Of a stretch of DNA of 64,000 nucleotides, positions 62,214 to 64,000 are shown in pieces (positions within the stretch are counted from its first letter, which is position 1; every line of letters begins with the position of its first letter). The position numbers and the translations under genes were made by a program. Origin of the DNA: Methanocorpusculum vombati (GTDB taxonomy: Archaea > Halobacteriota > Methanomicrobia > Methanomicrobiales > Methanocorpusculaceae); assembly GCF_026891935.1 (NCBI RefSeq), contig NZ_JAPTGC010000001.1, forward strand, positions 62,001 through 126,000. Direction: 5' to 3'. The notes under the pieces were generated by a model. That model worked only from the letters and a program-made list of their open reading frames with translations. It did no database searches and was not told the origin of the DNA.

Positions 62214-62683
62214 CCCGCGACTCCGCTGTGTCTCCGGTTGTCGGCGTCATGCTGCTTCTGACGCTCGTCATCATCTTTACCGCGGTTCTCGCCGCCTATG
62301 CCGGCGGTCTTGCCCAGACGCCGAAGTACTCCCCGTCGGTGGAGATTGCCGCATACAGTTCCGGCAGCGGCGAAAACTTTTCGCTGGTCTTTGAACACCG
62401 CGGCGGCGATGTACTTTCCGCCGTCGACTGTAAAATTACCACGTTCGTTGATGCGCATGAAGCATCCTTCCCGGCTGCGGCTCTTACCAACGGCAGCAGC
62501 TGGCGTGCGGGTATGATCCTCACCACGGATAACCGGACAGCCACCGCTTCCCTTCTGAACATTTCCGCGGAGGATCTTGCGCAGTACTGCAAGCGATCCA
62601 CACCGGCCGAGCTTCGCATCTATCATCTCCCGACCAGCTCGATTCTCTATCAGGACACTATTCTTCTGGAGGAAAAACCATGA
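62210..62683 (+). CDS. Minor pilin-like protein 3
   Basis: A 157-residue pilin with a very short leader (MTRDS) and the signature AVSPVVGVMLLLTLVIIFTA. The head holds EHRGGDVLSAVDCKITTFVD and ends RIYHLPTSSILYQDTILLEE, a shorter version of the array tail motif. Two cysteines (DCK and YCK) may pair. ATGA overlaps on both sides. Confidence 0.82.
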   Translation: MTRDSAVSPVVGVMLLLTLVIIFTAVLAAYAGGLAQTPKYSPSVEIAAYSSGSGENFSLVFEHRGGDVLSAVDCKITTFVDAHEASFPAAALTNGSSWRAGMILTTDNRTATASLLNISAEDLAQYCKRSTPAELRIYHLPTSSILYQDTILLEEKP

Positions 62684-63141
62684 CAAAATCCGACTCCGCC
62701 GTCTCCGAGGTCGTCGGCGTTCTGCTGCTGCTGACGATCACCCTTATTCTGGTCAGTCTTGTGGCGGTTGCCATGAACAGCGCCGTCAGCACCACGGAAA
62801 AACCGGTGAGCGCCACGATTATTGCGTCCGGTATCAGCGGCAAAAACGTCACGTTTGAAAACATTGCAGGCGATGCCTTTGTTCTGGATCAGGTTGAACT
62901 CCGTCTCGGCATCCGTGAGTACCCGTCGCAGTACATCACCCTTCGCGGCTCGTCACATCTGAAAAGTTATTCGGGTCTTGCAACCATTTCACTTGGAGAC
63001 CGGTTCTATATTGAATCGGAAAAGGATTCACCGCTCACGTGGGACTCCTTCAACGTCTCCTCCGGCAGTCATCTGACCTACCGGTTCTACGATCTCCGGA
63101 CCGGCAGCCCGATCTCCTCGGGAGAGATCGCCATTCCATGA
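62680..63141 (+). CDS. Minor pilin-like protein 4
   Basis: A 153-residue pilin with leader MTKSDS and signature AVSEVVGVLLLLTITLILVS, with Glu in place of Pro in the motif. The head has ENIAGDAFVLDQVELRLGIR and ends RFYDLRTGSPISSGEIAIP, which resembles array pilins of the first head type. It is the last gene of the pilus operon, followed by 43 bp and a binding-protein gene. Confidence 0.82.
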   Translation: MTKSDSAVSEVVGVLLLLTITLILVSLVAVAMNSAVSTTEKPVSATIIASGISGKNVTFENIAGDAFVLDQVELRLGIREYPSQYITLRGSSHLKSYSGLATISLGDRFYIESEKDSPLTWDSFNVSSGSHLTYRFYDLRTGSPISSGEIAIP

Positions 63142-63184
63142 ACAGAATAATTGAATATAATGCAAATGAAATGAATGTATTGTA

Positions 63185-64000
63185 ATGAAACATCTTCTCC
63201 CTATCCTCCTCCTCCTTGCTCTCCTCTGCGGTACCGCCGCAGCTGCCGAGTGGACGCCTGTCACCATCACCGACGACTACGGTTACACCGCGGAGATCTC
63301 AGCCGCTCCGCAGACCATCGTATCCCTTGGTCCGTCCAACACGGAAATTCTGTTTGCTCTCGGTCTTGGCGACAAAGTTGCCGGCGTCACCGAGTACTGC
63401 AACTATCCCGCTGCGGCGCAGACCAAATCCCTCATCGGCGGTGTATCCTCCCCGAACGTCGAAAAGATCGTTGCCCTAAATCCGGATCTCATCCTTGCAA
63501 ACGCCATGAACGGCGAGGACAACATTGCCCATCTCCGGAAACTCGGGTACACCGTTCTCTGCTTAAATCCGGATAGTGTTGACGGAACGTTCAGTTCCAT
63601 CCGCCGCGTGGGCGAGGCAACCGGAACGTCTGCCGCTGCCGGGGAACTCATTGCCTCCATGCAGCAGCGATTTCGTGCCGCAGCGGAAAAAGTGAAAACT
63701 GCCGGAACAGAAACGCTGACCGTTACGCATCTCATGAGTACCGATCCGTACTGGGTCTCCGGCATCCACACGTTTCAGGATGAACTTATCACGCTCGCCG
63801 GAGGAACGAATGCCTTCCCCGAGGTGGACGGCTGGGGCATCATCAACCTTGAACACCTGCTGACCACCGATCCGGACGTGATTCTTGTTGATTCGGGTGC
63901 CGGCATGGGGGAGAAAGGAGAAAACCTTCTCAAGCAGTCGTTCATGACCGACCCGCGTCTGTCATCCCTGACTGCCGTGAAGAACAACCGCATCTATGTC
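63185..64000 (+). CDS. ABC transporter substrate-binding protein (BtuF-like), 3' end outside window
   Basis: The frame is open to the right edge of the window (272 codons). Residues 1-20 are a signal peptide (LLPILLLLALLCGTAAA). The core has ITDDYGYTAEISAAPQTIVS, LGPSNTEILFALGLGDKVAG and NPDLILANAMNGEDNIAHLR, the pattern of cobalamin or iron-chelate binding proteins (TroA/BtuF type), and later INLEHLLTTDPDVILVDSG. A C-terminal anchor would lie outside the window. It is distinct from the two tandem binding proteins at 42-45 kb. Ligand cannot be named with certainty. Confidence 0.9.
   Translation, partial: MKHLLPILLLLALLCGTAAAAEWTPVTITDDYGYTAEISAAPQTIVSLGPSNTEILFALGLGDKVAGVTEYCNYPAAAQTKSLIGGVSSPNVEKIVALNPDLILANAMNGEDNIAHLRKLGYTVLCLNPDSVDGTFSSIRRVGEATGTSAAAGELIASMQQRFRAAAEKVKTAGTETLTVTHLMSTDPYWVSGIHTFQDELITLAGGTNAFPEVDGWGIINLEHLLTTDPDVILVDSGAGMGEKGENLLKQSFMTDPRLSSLTAVKNNRIYV

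Noticed and set aside
1-64000. tRNA, rRNA, CRISPR arrays and insertion sequences
   Set aside because: I looked for TTCGA-type T-loops, rRNA landmarks, regular short repeats and transposase motifs and saw none; subtle or degenerate examples could be missed by eye.

Overview
The window reads as an archaeal chromosome segment, most likely from a methanogen of the order Methanomicrobiales; Methanocorpusculum is my best guess from overall flavour, not from a search. Archaeal marks are an Orc1/Cdc6 initiator beside an origin, the small subunit of DNA polymerase D (DP1), Hel308, a Cgi121-type KEOPS subunit, RIO1 kinase paired with a Dim2-like KH protein, an archaeal TyrRS, an archaeal type II GAPDH, many type IV pilins with the AVSPVVG signature, a DUF3821 protein with a PGF-type C-terminus, and TATA-like boxes in front of genes.

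Layout. 1-4.3 kb: 3' part of an M13 peptidase, a stand-alone 5TM LytS-type membrane protein and an NCS2 nucleobase permease. 4.5-6.4 kb: a secreted chymotrypsin-fold-like protein with an apparent -1 frameshift, coupled to a membrane-anchored double winged-helix regulator. 6.6-10.4 kb: a decayed flavodoxin-family gene beside an intact one, a tiny J-domain-like protein, a peroxiredoxin and a Na+/solute symporter. 11-14.3 kb: a PadR/DUF2812 pair with a repeated operator, GAPDH, and a WG-repeat/histidine-phosphatase fusion. 14.5-21.5 kb: a compact kdp potassium-pump operon with a KdpC-KdpA fusion, KdpB, a KdpD without kinase domain, and a duplicated GAF gene. 22-27.5 kb: two PNPOx-like flavoproteins around a winged-helix protein, TyrRS, a sugar/choline-kinase-like phosphotransferase, an MBL hydrolase and a NeuD-type acetyltransferase behind a C11 tract.

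27.7-38 kb is an information-processing block: RIO1, Dim2-KH, Hel308, Cgi121, GNAT, MoaB, the replication origin (oriC) with ORB elements, orc1/cdc6, an Lrp regulator, an aminotransferase and DP1. A 20-bp ORB core occurs identically just upstream of hel308 and of the DP1 gene, suggesting the initiator may control both. 38-46 kb: a K+-dependent-type membrane pyrophosphatase, then an iron-siderophore-type ABC importer with two tandem binding proteins, a truncated methyltransferase copy and an intact methyltransferase.

46.2-63.1 kb is the standout region: a HTH-PAS regulator, six tandem pilin genes on the minus strand, a divergent regulatory gap, two pilin genes on the plus strand, a large secreted DUF3821 protein, a transglutaminase-like protein lacking its cysteine, a secretion ATPase, a double-domain FlaJ/TadC-type membrane platform and four more pilin-like proteins, nearly all overlapping by ATGA or TGATG. 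This looks like one multi-pilin surface filament or secretion machine. The window ends inside another ABC substrate-binding protein.
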